A stretch of DNA of 64,000 nt from Flavobacteriaceae bacterium (GTDB lineage: Bacteria > Bacteroidota > Bacteroidia > Flavobacteriales > Flavobacteriaceae). The DNA is taken from positions 372,001-436,000 of the forward strand of contig JABSPK010000003.1 in assembly GCA_013214065.1 (NCBI GenBank), given 5' to 3'. The position numbers and the translations under genes are program-made. Under the pieces are notes generated by a model. The model did not search any database. It saw only the letters and a list, made by a program, of their open reading frames with translations, and was not told the DNA's origin. Shown in pieces: positions 32,283 through 41,142 of this stretch. Position 1 is the first letter of the stretch. Every line of letters begins with the position of its first letter.

Positions 32283-33049
32283 TCCGATTTTCTAGCCCTT
32301 AGACATAAAAAGGCAGGAAACGCCATGAGTTCCTTGTAGTGTTTGGGGTCCGATTGCTTGAACTCAGGAAGCGGTTTGGGTTCTATGAAAGCGTCAATGA
32401 CGAAACCATTTTCCAATATAGGTTGCATACAATCATGGAGGGATCGGCGATAACTATCGACTACGACTTTCTTTCCGAAACCGGACCAAGTCGCTTTCAC
32501 GGCCTCGATTTCAAAATAGTTAGTGGATTTAAAATACCCGTAGCAAAAAAAAGGGTGTTCGATGGATAGGACGATTTGGCCACCCGGGCGTAAGACCCGA
32601 TTGAACTCCTTGAAAACCCTGTCCCAATCTTCGATATAATGCATGGCCAACGCACAGAGTACGGCATCGAAACTGGCATCATCAAAGCGATCTAAGGGCG
32701 TAGACAAATCGTGTACAAAGAACTCTCCGGCTTTCGGATTCCTTTTTTTCGCCAGCTCGACCATTTTCGGGCTGAAGTCGAAACCGGTTACTTTCGCACC
32801 TTGTTCCAAAAGGATCTCAGCATATTTTCCCGGACCACATGCCGCATCAAGCACATGCTTGCCAGCTACCTCTCCTATAAGGCTTAAGGTATTCGGACGA
32901 TCATACAGGGCGTTGTGGGGCTTGGTGTCGATTTTAGCGTCATAACGTTCCGCTAAAACCTCATAAGCCGCCCGCACTGCATCTTTTAACGGCTTTTTAT
33001 TTGCTTTTTTCCCCCACAAAGCGATCGCTATCGTTTTTGAACAACACAT
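32279..33049 (-). CDS. Class I SAM-dependent methyltransferase
   Basis: 256 residues as an ATG-started frame, but the first ~24 residues overlap the upstream gene by 53 bases; a TTG at 33019 or a GTG at 32977 may be the real start. The Rossmann fold is clear: VLDAACGPGKYAEILLEQGAKVTGFDFSPKM supplies motif I (DAACGPG) and the acidic D of motif II, then SFDAVLCALAMHYIEDW and VLRPGGQIVLSIEHPF (motif post-I and III). Size and motifs fit small-molecule methyltransferases (ubiquinone/menaquinone-like family). Substrate unknown. Operon with the gene encoding the UvrD-tail-like protein and, 29 bases further upstream, the nucleoside hydrolase. Confidence 0.88.
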   Translation of the reverse strand: MCCSKTIAIALWGKKANKKPLKDAVRAAYEVLAERYDAKIDTKPHNALYDRPNTLSLIGEVAGKHVLDAACGPGKYAEILLEQGAKVTGFDFSPKMVELAKKRNPKAGEFFVHDLSTPLDRFDDASFDAVLCALAMHYIEDWDRVFKEFNRVLRPGGQIVLSIEHPFFCYGYFKSTNYFEIEAVKATWSGFGKKVVVDSYRRSLHDCMQPILENGFVIDAFIEPKPLPEFKQSDPKHYKELMAFPAFLCLRARKSD

Positions 33050-33521
33050 TGAAACTGGTCAAAGACCCATAAATCCTAGTGATGTACTGTTGCAATTCGA
33101 CCTTGTCTTGATCATCAAGGGTCTTGCTGCTGTTGATCTTTTGTTCCATGACCCGCAGTCGATCGCGAACCATAACGACTTTATGGAAAAAAGTGGCAAT
33201 TGGCATTTCTTTGGCAGCGAGGTCCTCCCCAGGTTCCAAAATCAACTTCCCTCCTTTCCACTTATCGGCCAAGGCCACCCTTTCATGGGTATCGCCCCAT
33301 TTTTTCAAAATAGAGACCAAACTGCTTTCCACATCAAAAAGACTGACGGTATCCACATCATCATCCGCACGTTCAATGACTTCAAATTCCGAATCCAAAG
33401 CGATGGTTTCCAGCCCATTTGTAATGAAAGTGACCCAATAGTGTTGTGATGAGACATTGGTGACCACCCCTTTTCCATATTCCGGATGGTCGATTCGGGA
33501 TCCAATACCCAATAACTTCAT
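32997..33521 (-). CDS. Conserved protein with UvrD-C-terminal-like (tudor/KOW-like) module
   Basis: 174 residues. The N-terminal ~45 residues (GIGSRIDHPEYGKGVVTNVSSQ then VTFITNGLETIAL) parallel the C-terminal module of UvrD/PcrA (in this same window SLVNHSRFGRGKVLKIEGRG at 56144-58471), the small SH3-like fold that contacts RNA polymerase in PcrA. The rest is a charged alpha-helical segment with a coiled-coil tendency (VVMVRDRLRVMEQKINSSK). No signal peptide or catalytic motif. Upstream of a methyltransferase gene on the same strand. Possible role in protein-protein contact with transcription or repair complexes; inferred only. Confidence 0.7.
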   Translation of the reverse strand: MKLLGIGSRIDHPEYGKGVVTNVSSQHYWVTFITNGLETIALDSEFEVIERADDDVDTVSLFDVESSLVSILKKWGDTHERVALADKWKGGKLILEPGEDLAAKEMPIATFFHKVVMVRDRLRVMEQKINSSKTLDDQDKVELQQYITRIYGSLTSFNVLFKNDSDRFVGEKSK

Positions 33522-33550
33522 ACTTGCGATTTTAGAACCTTAAAAATACC

Positions 33551-34450
33551 CTACTCCGGTTCAAAAGCCAAAAGGGTATTATAAAAATCACGATAAATCG
33601 CTTGGGCATCAATCGAATCATAAAAGGTCACCGGGCGGTTGCCGCTGTCGCGCGAAGTTGTAATCGTCTGGCTGGTAGCGAACTCCGGATGGATAAATGC
33701 GGCCACCAATCCCAAATCCCACAAAATCCTGCTTTGTCGCGACCCGTCGATATGATCGTCCCAACGTTTCAATAGATACTTGCCGATTTGGTGTTGTCCT
33801 ATGGCCCGTTCCAAATCAAGGTATGCGATTTCCATTCCAACGGCCACGTTTATCGGCATGATATGCAATTCAGCTTCCGAATCGAGTACAAGATCCAAGG
33901 CAAAGGGATCCATCAACGGGTTGAAATCATTCCGCTTCAATACCTGGGTTTCGAAATCAAGGGTGGTTCCCAACCAATAAATCGTCAGTTTGGAAGCGAT
34001 TTCAGGTGCTATCAGCATTGCGGAAGCCACATTGGTCAAAGCCCCGAGAACAAGAATCGTCACCGAATCGGAATGCTGCGCCTGGTGTATGATCTCATAT
34101 GCCGCTGCGGAATGTTGGGCCCGATCACCCCAGTCATAGGTCCTGGCAGCAGCACCACGCAAGGTTTTTACCTCTAGGCTCAATTCACCTAGCAGCTGTT
34201 GGTTCAACCGATGGCTGTTCTCCATGCTTTTGGCGATCGACCAATGACTGGTTTGCCAATGGGCTGCGTTCAAAGCGGTGACCTTCACCGATGGTTCCAG
34301 CAAAATTCGGGTCAAGGCATAGGGGTCATCCACCTCATTACCGGTGTCGGCATCGACAATGACGCTCCGGATTTCTTGGCTGGTCAGACTGATGGGGGCA
34401 CTTAAAACCATGAACAGGAAACAGAGGGAAACGAGCGGTAATGAACGCAT
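33551..34450 (-). CDS. Secreted nucleoside hydrolase family protein
   Basis: 299 residues. Signal peptide MRSLPLVSLCFLFMVLSAPI is followed by the metal-binding N-terminus of the inosine/uridine-preferring nucleoside hydrolase fold, VIVDADTGNEVDDPYAL (DxDxGxExDD pattern). The conserved nucleoside-binding ILVLGALTNVASAM and DFNPLMDPFAL (second metal ligand D) are present. The family cleaves the N-glycosidic bond of nucleosides, here in the periplasm. In Bacteroidota such exported members are often called DUF1593-like or nucleoside hydrolase; specificity is not clear. Divergent from uvrA across 107 bases. Confidence 0.85.
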   Translation of the reverse strand: MRSLPLVSLCFLFMVLSAPISLTSQEIRSVIVDADTGNEVDDPYALTRILLEPSVKVTALNAAHWQTSHWSIAKSMENSHRLNQQLLGELSLEVKTLRGAAARTYDWGDRAQHSAAAYEIIHQAQHSDSVTILVLGALTNVASAMLIAPEIASKLTIYWLGTTLDFETQVLKRNDFNPLMDPFALDLVLDSEAELHIMPINVAVGMEIAYLDLERAIGQHQIGKYLLKRWDDHIDGSRQSRILWDLGLVAAFIHPEFATSQTITTSRDSGNRPVTFYDSIDAQAIYRDFYNTLLAFEPE

Positions 34451-34557
34451 GATGGCCTATTTTTTCTTAAGGTACGCTTTGGTTGATGATTTACAAAATG
34501 TAAGCATTGACCGGCTTCCGTTTTACACCCCAATTGATTATTTTAGCAGCTTGTGCT

Positions 34558-37419
34558 ATGATCAATTTCGAAGAAAATATCGAAGTCCGTGGAGCAAGGG
34601 TCCACAACCTCAAAAACATTGATGTCACCATACCGCGCGAAAAGCTGGTGGTCATTACCGGATTATCGGGTAGTGGCAAGTCATCACTGGCTTTTGACAC
34701 TATTTACGCCGAAGGCCAGCGCCGTTACATCGAAACGTTTTCGGCTTATGCCCGGCAATTCCTAGGTGGGCTCGAGCGTCCTGACGTCGATAAGATCGAC
34801 GGGCTTTCACCTGTAATTGCCATAGAGCAGAAAACCACTTCCAGATCGCCCCGCTCTACGGTAGGCACGATTACCGAGGTGTACGATTTCCTCCGATTGC
34901 TTTATGCAAGGGCCGCCGATGCCTATAGCTATGAGACCGGCGAAAAGATGGTCAGTTATAGTGATGAACAGATCAAACAACTGATCATCGAGGCCTATGA
35001 AGGCAAACGGATCAACATACTGGCACCGGTAATCAAATCAAGAAAAGGGCATTACCGCGAGCTTTTCGAACAAATCGCGAAACAGGGTTTCGTAAAGGTC
35101 AGGGTCGATGGTGAAATCGTCGATATCATCAAAGGGATGAAGGTCGATCGCTACAAGACCCATGATATCGAAATCGTAATCGATCGGTTACAAGTCAACC
35201 CCTCCGATGAGCTTGACAAAAGGTTGGGCGAAACGATCAACACGGCCATGTATAGTGGCAACAACGTATTGATGGTCTTGGAGGCCGATGCATCCGATCC
35301 CCGCTACTTCAGCCGGGATCTCATGTGCCCCAGTTCGGGCATATCCTATCCTACTCCCGAACCGAACACCTTTTCCTTCAACTCACCAAAAGGGATGTGT
35401 CCAACCTGTAGCGGATTGGGTCACGTTTACGAGGTGAACGAAAAGAAAATATTCCCCAACCGCAAGCTAAGTATCAAAGCCGGTGGCATTGCCCCATTAG
35501 GGGAATACAAAAAATCTTGGGCCTTCAAGCAACTCGAAACCATAGGGCAACGTTACGGTTTCGATTTGGAGACCCCCTTGGAAAAGATTCCGGAAGAAGC
35601 CATGCAAATCATCATGCATGGTGGAAAAGAACGCTTTTCGGTCGATTCAAAAACCCTAGGGGTCAAAAGAAACTATGCGATCGATTATGAAGGGATCTGC
35701 AACTTCATCAAGAACCAATTCGAAGAATCGAATTCCGCTTCCATCAAGCGATGGGCAAAGGAATACATGGATAAAATGGACTGCCCGGACTGCCATGGGG
35801 CGAGGTTGCGAAAAGAATCGCTTTACTTCAAAGTAGGCGGTCGCAATATCGCTGAATTGGCCGGTCTTGATATCATGGAACTCGCACGGTTCTTTGAGTC
35901 CTTCCAGGCAGAAATGCAAGGTGACCAAAAGAAGATCGCGGAGGAGATCGTAAAGGAAATCCGTACGCGGATCCGTTTTCTCCTAGATGTCGGACTCGAT
36001 TACCTTTCATTGAACCGAAGCTCGAAATCCCTTTCTGGTGGAGAGGCCCAGCGCATTCGTTTGGCCACCCAGATCGGCTCCCAATTGGTCGGAGTACTCT
36101 ACATCTTGGACGAACCCAGTATCGGCTTACACCAAAGGGATAATGAACGACTCATACAGTCTTTGGTGTCGTTACGTGATATTGGCAATTCAGTGATCGT
36201 GGTAGAACACGATCGCGATATGATCGAACATGCCGATCATGTCATCGATATTGGTCCAAAGGCCGGAAAACATGGTGGAGAGATCATTTCGGAAGGACCG
36301 CCCTCCGAACTCCAGGAACAGCAAACCCTTACTGCCGCATACATCACCGGGAGCAAAACCATACCGGTTCCTGAAAAACGAAGGAAGGGTAATGGCAAGA
36401 AAATCGTCTTGTCAGGATGCACTGGCAACAACCTGAAGAACGTCACCGTTGAATTTCCCTTGGGGAAGTTGATCGGGGTAACCGGGGTGTCTGGAAGCGG
36501 AAAATCCACCTTGATCAACGAGACCTTGTATCCGATCATGAACGCCCATTATTTCAATGGCGTGCATAAACCCATGCCCTATAAGAAAATTACCGGGCTG
36601 CAACATATCGACAAAGTCATCGATATCAACCAATCGCCGATAGGCCGCACCCCACGTTCGAACCCAGCAACCTATACCGGGGTGTTCAGTGAGATTCGGT
36701 CTTTATTCGCCAAGACCACCGAAGCGACGATCCGCGGCTATAAACCCGGACGTTTTAGCTTTAATGTGAAGGGTGGTCGCTGCGAAACCTGCATGGGTGG
36801 TGGACTCAGGGTCATCGAAATGAACTTTTTGCCCGATGTGCATGTGGAGTGCGAGACCTGTAATGGCAAACGCTTCAATCGAGAAACGCTTGAAATCCGA
36901 TATAAGGGCAAGTCGATCGCCGACGTCCTTGAAATGACCATCAACGATGCCGTCGCTTTTTTCGAGCATATTCCTAAAATCTACCGCAAATTGAAAACCA
37001 TCCAAGATGTGGGATTGGGATACATTAGTCTTGGCCAACAATCGACAACCCTTTCAGGAGGCGAAGCACAGCGGGTAAAGTTGGCCACAGAGCTATCCAA
37101 ACGCGATACAGGCAACACCTTTTACATCTTGGACGAGCCGACGACCGGCCTTCATTTTGAAGATATTCGCGTGCTGATGTTGGTTTTGGAACAATTGGTA
37201 GACAAAGGAAATACGGTTTTGGTAATCGAACACAATATGGACGTGATCAAAATGATGGACCACATCATCGATATCGGCTATGAAGGGGGGCGCGGCGGAG
37301 GCATGGTGGTCGCCAAAGGAACCCCTGAACAGGTTGCCAAAGACAATAAAAGCCACACCGCCAAGTTTTTAAAAAAGGAGTTGGATCAAGCCAACACCAC
37401 TATTGCCAAAGCGGTATAA
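34558..37419 (+). CDS. uvrA: Excinuclease ABC subunit A
   Basis: 953 residues from the ATG at 34558 ([20 protein letters not shown]), the standard start of UvrA; a longer frame at 34507 adds an unlikely tail. It is the damage-sensing ATPase of nucleotide excision repair. Both ABC modules are complete: [14 protein letters not shown] and [12 protein letters not shown] as Walker [13 protein letters not shown] and [12 protein letters not shown] as signature motifs. Zinc-binding cysteines are seen in CPTCSGLG, in CPDCHGARL, and in the CETCMGGG...CETCNGKR pair. Monocistronic or first gene of a run into the LOG-family gene 10 bases later. Confidence 0.98.
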   Translation: MINFEENIEVRGARVHNLKNIDVTIPREKLVVITGLSGSGKSSLAFDTIYAEGQRRYIETFSAYARQFLGGLERPDVDKIDGLSPVIAIEQKTTSRSPRSTVGTITEVYDFLRLLYARAADAYSYETGEKMVSYSDEQIKQLIIEAYEGKRINILAPVIKSRKGHYRELFEQIAKQGFVKVRVDGEIVDIIKGMKVDRYKTHDIEIVIDRLQVNPSDELDKRLGETINTAMYSGNNVLMVLEADASDPRYFSRDLMCPSSGISYPTPEPNTFSFNSPKGMCPTCSGLGHVYEVNEKKIFPNRKLSIKAGGIAPLGEYKKSWAFKQLETIGQRYGFDLETPLEKIPEEAMQIIMHGGKERFSVDSKTLGVKRNYAIDYEGICNFIKNQFEESNSASIKRWAKEYMDKMDCPDCHGARLRKESLYFKVGGRNIAELAGLDIMELARFFESFQAEMQGDQKKIAEEIVKEIRTRIRFLLDVGLDYLSLNRSSKSLSGGEAQRIRLATQIGSQLVGVLYILDEPSIGLHQRDNERLIQSLVSLRDIGNSVIVVEHDRDMIEHADHVIDIGPKAGKHGGEIISEGPPSELQEQQTLTAAYITGSKTIPVPEKRRKGNGKKIVLSGCTGNNLKNVTVEFPLGKLIGVTGVSGSGKSTLINETLYPIMNAHYFNGVHKPMPYKKITGLQHIDKVIDINQSPIGRTPRSNPATYTGVFSEIRSLFAKTTEATIRGYKPGRFSFNVKGGRCETCMGGGLRVIEMNFLPDVHVECETCNGKRFNRETLEIRYKGKSIADVLEMTINDAVAFFEHIPKIYRKLKTIQDVGLGYISLGQQSTTLSGGEAQRVKLATELSKRDTGNTFYILDEPTTGLHFEDIRVLMLVLEQLVDKGNTVLVIEHNMDVIKMMDHIIDIGYEGGRGGGMVVAKGTPEQVAKDNKSHTAKFLKKELDQANTTIAKAV

Positions 37420-37429
37420 TACAGGAATT

Positions 37430-38116
37430 ATGAGGAAAGAACAACACCATAAGGGCTGGAACGAGATCAAGACCAACGATTCTTGGGCCATATTCAAGAT
37501 CATGGGAGAATTCGTCAATGGATTTGAAAAAATGAGTGCCATCGGCCCTTGCGTCTCTGTTTTCGGCTCGGCCAGAACCCAACCTGGTGAAAAATACTAT
37601 GACCTTGCCGTAAACGTTGCAAAGAGCATCGCCAACGCCGGTTATGGGGTCATTACGGGTGGCGGACCAGGAATCATGGAGGCGGGTAACAAAGGGGCCA
37701 ATCTTGCCGGAGGTACTTCGGTGGGGTTGAATATCGACCTCCCCTTCGAGCAGCATGATAATCCGTTCATCGACCCGGATAAAAGTTTGGATTTCGACTA
37801 CTTTTTCGTTCGCAAAGTGATGTTCGTCAAATATTCACAAGGATTTGTAGTGATGCCAGGAGGGTTTGGCACACTTGATGAGCTCTTTGAAGCGATGACC
37901 CTTATCCAAACGAACAAAATCCACACCTTCCCCATCATCCTGGTTGGATCTGAATTTTGGGGCGGGTTGATCGACTGGATCAAGAATACCATGCTCGAAG
38001 CTGGAAACATCAGTCCGAAAGACCTTGATTTGATCCAATTGGTCGATACGGAAGAAGAAGTGGTCTCGATTATCGATGCGTTCTATAAAGGTCGCGAATT
38101 GAGCCCTAACTTTTAA
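37430..38116 (+). CDS. TIGR00730 / LOG family protein (nucleoside 5'-monophosphate phosphoribohydrolase-like)
   Basis: 228 residues from the ATG at 37430. The LOG signature is complete: GPCVSVFGSART, GYGVITGGGPGIMEAGNKGA and the catalytic PGGFGTLDELFEA segment. The family hydrolyses the glycosidic bond of nucleoside monophosphates, including cytokinin riboside monophosphates; many bacterial members have other AMP-like substrates. It follows uvrA by 10 bases and is directly abutted by the next gene (its stop codon ends at 38116, next start at 38117), so it is likely co-transcribed with both. Confidence 0.9.
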   Translation: MRKEQHHKGWNEIKTNDSWAIFKIMGEFVNGFEKMSAIGPCVSVFGSARTQPGEKYYDLAVNVAKSIANAGYGVITGGGPGIMEAGNKGANLAGGTSVGLNIDLPFEQHDNPFIDPDKSLDFDYFFVRKVMFVKYSQGFVVMPGGFGTLDELFEAMTLIQTNKIHTFPIILVGSEFWGGLIDWIKNTMLEAGNISPKDLDLIQLVDTEEEVVSIIDAFYKGRELSPNF

Positions 38117-40984
38117 GTGCTGAACGATTTGGTAAAGCTTTCTTTTTTGAAGAAAATCATAATGCCACTCATGGCATGCTGCACTTGTATGCTATGGGGG
38201 CAACATAAGAACACCATTACGGCTACACTCGATGCCCAGAATAACCAAGTGCGGGTCACCCAATCGTTCACCTACCACAATGCGAGCGATATCGCGCTTT
38301 CCCATTTATATTTCAATGATTGGAATAACGCCTATTCGAGCAATACCACCCCCTTGGCGAGACATTTTGGCGAAGACTTCAATCGCAGCCTACACTTGGC
38401 CAAAAACCGGGAACGTGGATTTACCATAATGACGAGCGTGGTCGACAAAGGATATGCCGGCTTGCAATGGGAACGGGAACCGGCCGCCGATATCATCAGG
38501 GTCGGTTTGGATAGCCCCCTGCAACCTGGCCAAGAGGTCAGTTTGTTTTTCACCTACACCCTTCAACTCCCCGATGGAAAGTTCACCAAATACGGATACA
38601 ACTCGGACGGCACCATCAACCTAAAGGATTGGTATCTCAGCCCTGCGGTTTTCGATGGGGAATGGCATGTGTATTCCAACAAGGGATTTGATGACTTATA
38701 TACGGATGTCACAACGACCGACATCAACTTCATTTTTCCCCAAGATCTTTTTTTGGCTTCCAATTTCCTCGAATCGAACGTGTCGGATTTTCCGGGTGGT
38801 CAACAAGTACAACTCAAAGGGTCAGATCGAAAGAACTGCCAAATCATATTGACTCCTGAAAAGCAGTTCACACGACATGTGACCCCTTTTATGACGGTCA
38901 GTAGCGATCTTGTGAACGCCAGGTATGATGAGGTTTCACAAGGGATTTCCATTAATAAAGTAGCTCGTTTTATCCACAACAACTTGGGGAGTTACCCCCA
39001 TGACAATGTGTTGGTCAGCACCTTGGAATACAATAAAAACCCTTTGTACGGCCTCAACCAACTCCCCTCCTTCATCAGGCCCTATCGCGAACAGTTCCAG
39101 TTCGAGATGATGTTTTTAAAAACCACCTTGAACAGCGTGCTCAAAGAAACCTTGTTCTTCGACCCACGTAAGGAACGCTGGGTGAACGACGCGATTGCCA
39201 ATTATTTGATGATCAAGTATGTGGAGATCAACTACCCGAACCAAAAGCTGATCGGGAAGCTTGCGGGACTCTGGGGAATACGGCGGTCGCATTTGGCCAA
39301 AATGGCCTTTAATGAGCAATACAACTTACTGCAAATGCTTTCGGCCCGGAAGAACATCGATCAGGCGTTGACCACCCCTACCGATTCTTTGGTTCTTTTC
39401 AATGAGCGGATCGCCAACCGGTATAAAGCGGGATTGGGACTATCCTATCTGGCCGATTATGTAGGTGTCGAACGCATCGACAGTACGATCATTGATTTTT
39501 ATGATGTACACCGACTGAATGCTAGGACCAAGGTCAAGGATTTTCGCACCATTTTGGAACAGTGTGCCGATGATCAGGTCGATTGGTTTTTCGACGAATA
39601 TGTGGCTACCAACAAAAAAATCGATTTCAAGATCAAGAACGTCGAAAAATCAGAAGACTCCATAACCTTCACATTAAAAAACAAAAGGGGCACCAACGTG
39701 CCCATTTCCTTGTTTGGATTGCGCAAGGATTCGGTCATTTCGAAGTACTGGTATGCCGATATCGATTCATCGGCCACCTTTACGATTCCGCGTCAAGGGG
39801 AAGACCGGTTGGTCTTGAACTACGATCAAAAAATACCCGAATTCAATCAACGTGATAATTGGAAGACCCTGAACGGATTTTTCTCCAGCAACAAGAAGTT
39901 GCAATTCCGGTTTTTCAAGGATACCGAAGACCCGTATTACAATCAAGTTTTTTATGTGCCGATCGCGAACTTCAATATTTACGATGGGGTAACGCCGGGC
40001 TTGCGCATTTACAACAAGACCTTTTTGGAACGAAATTTCAATTACGACTTTTCACCGGCCTATTCCTTCTTGGAAAAGACGGTCGTCGGGCGTGCCAGTT
40101 TTCGATATCGCAAGTACCACGATAAGGGCAAGTTGTTCGTTTCGAACTATTTCATCGGAGGCAGCACCTCACACTTCCAGACCAATTCGCGCTTCACGAC
40201 CATTACCCCCGCCATAAGTTTCGGCTGGCGGCCCAAGGACCTGCGTTCGAACAAAAGGCAATCGTTATTGATCCGGCATCGAAATGTTTTCCGTAGTATC
40301 GATGAGACGGTTTTGAATGACAACAGCATTGATCTTGATCTGGAAAACAACCCCGATTACAGTGTGTTCAATGTGCGGTATGATAAGGTGCACAATGACA
40401 TCATCAATTTCAAGTCCTCTTCGTTGGACTTCCAACATTCGAGTGAGTTCACAAAACTATCCTTAGAACTGGAGTATCGGAGATTGTTCGAAAGCAACAG
40501 GCAATTGAACCTGCGCTTCTTCGCGGGTAAGTTCCTGCGAAACAAGAGCACTTCAGACTTTTTCAGCTTTGCGCTCGACCGACCAACCGACTACCTTTTT
40601 GATTTGAATTACCTCGGGCGATCAGAAGACTCGGGCTTGACAAGCCAACAGATCATCATTGCCGAAGGAGGGTTCAAATCACAATTCGATGATCAATTCG
40701 GAAGCGATTGGATCGCGACTACCAATGCGAGTTTCAACGTTTGGCGTTGGATCGAGCTCTATGGCGATGTCGGGTTTATTGGTGACAAGGGGGAATCAGC
40801 TCGATTTGTTTATGATTCAGGCATCCGATTGAACCTGGTTACGGATTACTTTGAGCTGTACTTTCCGATCTATTCGAATAACGGTTGGGAAATCGCCCAA
40901 CCGAATTACAGTGAGACAATACGTTTTGTGGTCACCGTAAGCCCTAGAACACTTATCGGCCTGTTCACCCGAAGGTGGTTTTAA
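38117..40984 (+). CDS. M1-like pseudo-aminopeptidase fused to an outer-membrane barrel-like domain
   Basis: 955 residues from the GTG at 38117; TTG or ATG codons within the first 16 residues are alternative starts, all giving a signal peptide ending MLWGQ. Residues ~30-240 resemble the N-terminal beta domain of M1 aminopeptidases, including GYAGLQWEREPAADI and a DGEWHVYSNKGFDD. The central part is helical, but the expected HExxH(18)E metal motif is absent; where WLNEGFAxY normally follows I see ERWVNDAIANYLMIKY. After a beta sandwich (~500-580), residues ~600-955 are rich in aromatic strands (YFIGGSTSHFQTNSRF, ALELEYRRLFE-like repeats) and end in F, like an outer-membrane barrel. Domain assignment is moderate; it is probably a non-catalytic surface or barrel protein. 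Confidence 0.62.
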   Translation: MLNDLVKLSFLKKIIMPLMACCTCMLWGQHKNTITATLDAQNNQVRVTQSFTYHNASDIALSHLYFNDWNNAYSSNTTPLARHFGEDFNRSLHLAKNRERGFTIMTSVVDKGYAGLQWEREPAADIIRVGLDSPLQPGQEVSLFFTYTLQLPDGKFTKYGYNSDGTINLKDWYLSPAVFDGEWHVYSNKGFDDLYTDVTTTDINFIFPQDLFLASNFLESNVSDFPGGQQVQLKGSDRKNCQIILTPEKQFTRHVTPFMTVSSDLVNARYDEVSQGISINKVARFIHNNLGSYPHDNVLVSTLEYNKNPLYGLNQLPSFIRPYREQFQFEMMFLKTTLNSVLKETLFFDPRKERWVNDAIANYLMIKYVEINYPNQKLIGKLAGLWGIRRSHLAKMAFNEQYNLLQMLSARKNIDQALTTPTDSLVLFNERIANRYKAGLGLSYLADYVGVERIDSTIIDFYDVHRLNARTKVKDFRTILEQCADDQVDWFFDEYVATNKKIDFKIKNVEKSEDSITFTLKNKRGTNVPISLFGLRKDSVISKYWYADIDSSATFTIPRQGEDRLVLNYDQKIPEFNQRDNWKTLNGFFSSNKKLQFRFFKDTEDPYYNQVFYVPIANFNIYDGVTPGLRIYNKTFLERNFNYDFSPAYSFLEKTVVGRASFRYRKYHDKGKLFVSNYFIGGSTSHFQTNSRFTTITPAISFGWRPKDLRSNKRQSLLIRHRNVFRSIDETVLNDNSIDLDLENNPDYSVFNVRYDKVHNDIINFKSSSLDFQHSSEFTKLSLELEYRRLFESNRQLNLRFFAGKFLRNKSTSDFFSFALDRPTDYLFDLNYLGRSEDSGLTSQQIIIAEGGFKSQFDDQFGSDWIATTNASFNVWRWIELYGDVGFIGDKGESARFVYDSGIRLNLVTDYFELYFPIYSNNGWEIAQPNYSETIRFVVTVSPRTLIGLFTRRWF

Positions 40985-41114
40985 TTGAGGTATTCGTAAA
41001 ATATTCGGCTTTTTTAAACGTTTCATTTTTGTATTCGTGATTTTTATAACAAAAAATTGTGAATTCATAAATGATTTTCAAAACCCAGGTATGTAAAAAA
41101 CGCTTGGTTTTTAC

Positions 41115-41122
41115 TACTTTTG
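41115..41122 (+). promoter_or_regulatory. -7 promoter element of the fused E1 dehydrogenase gene
   Basis: TACTTTTG matches TAnnTTTG exactly, 20 bases before the ATG at 41143. The 158-base AT-rich gap before the gene (40985-41142) holds no other coding signal. No good -33 element is visible at 17-23 bases upstream. Confidence 0.6.
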
Positions 41123-41142
41123 CAAAAAATCCATCACCCTTA

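Noticed and set aside
40985-41142. Possible small RNA or tRNA in the AT-rich gap before the E1 gene
   Set aside because: No cloverleaf, conserved stem or terminator is visible; it holds only the -7 box at 41115.
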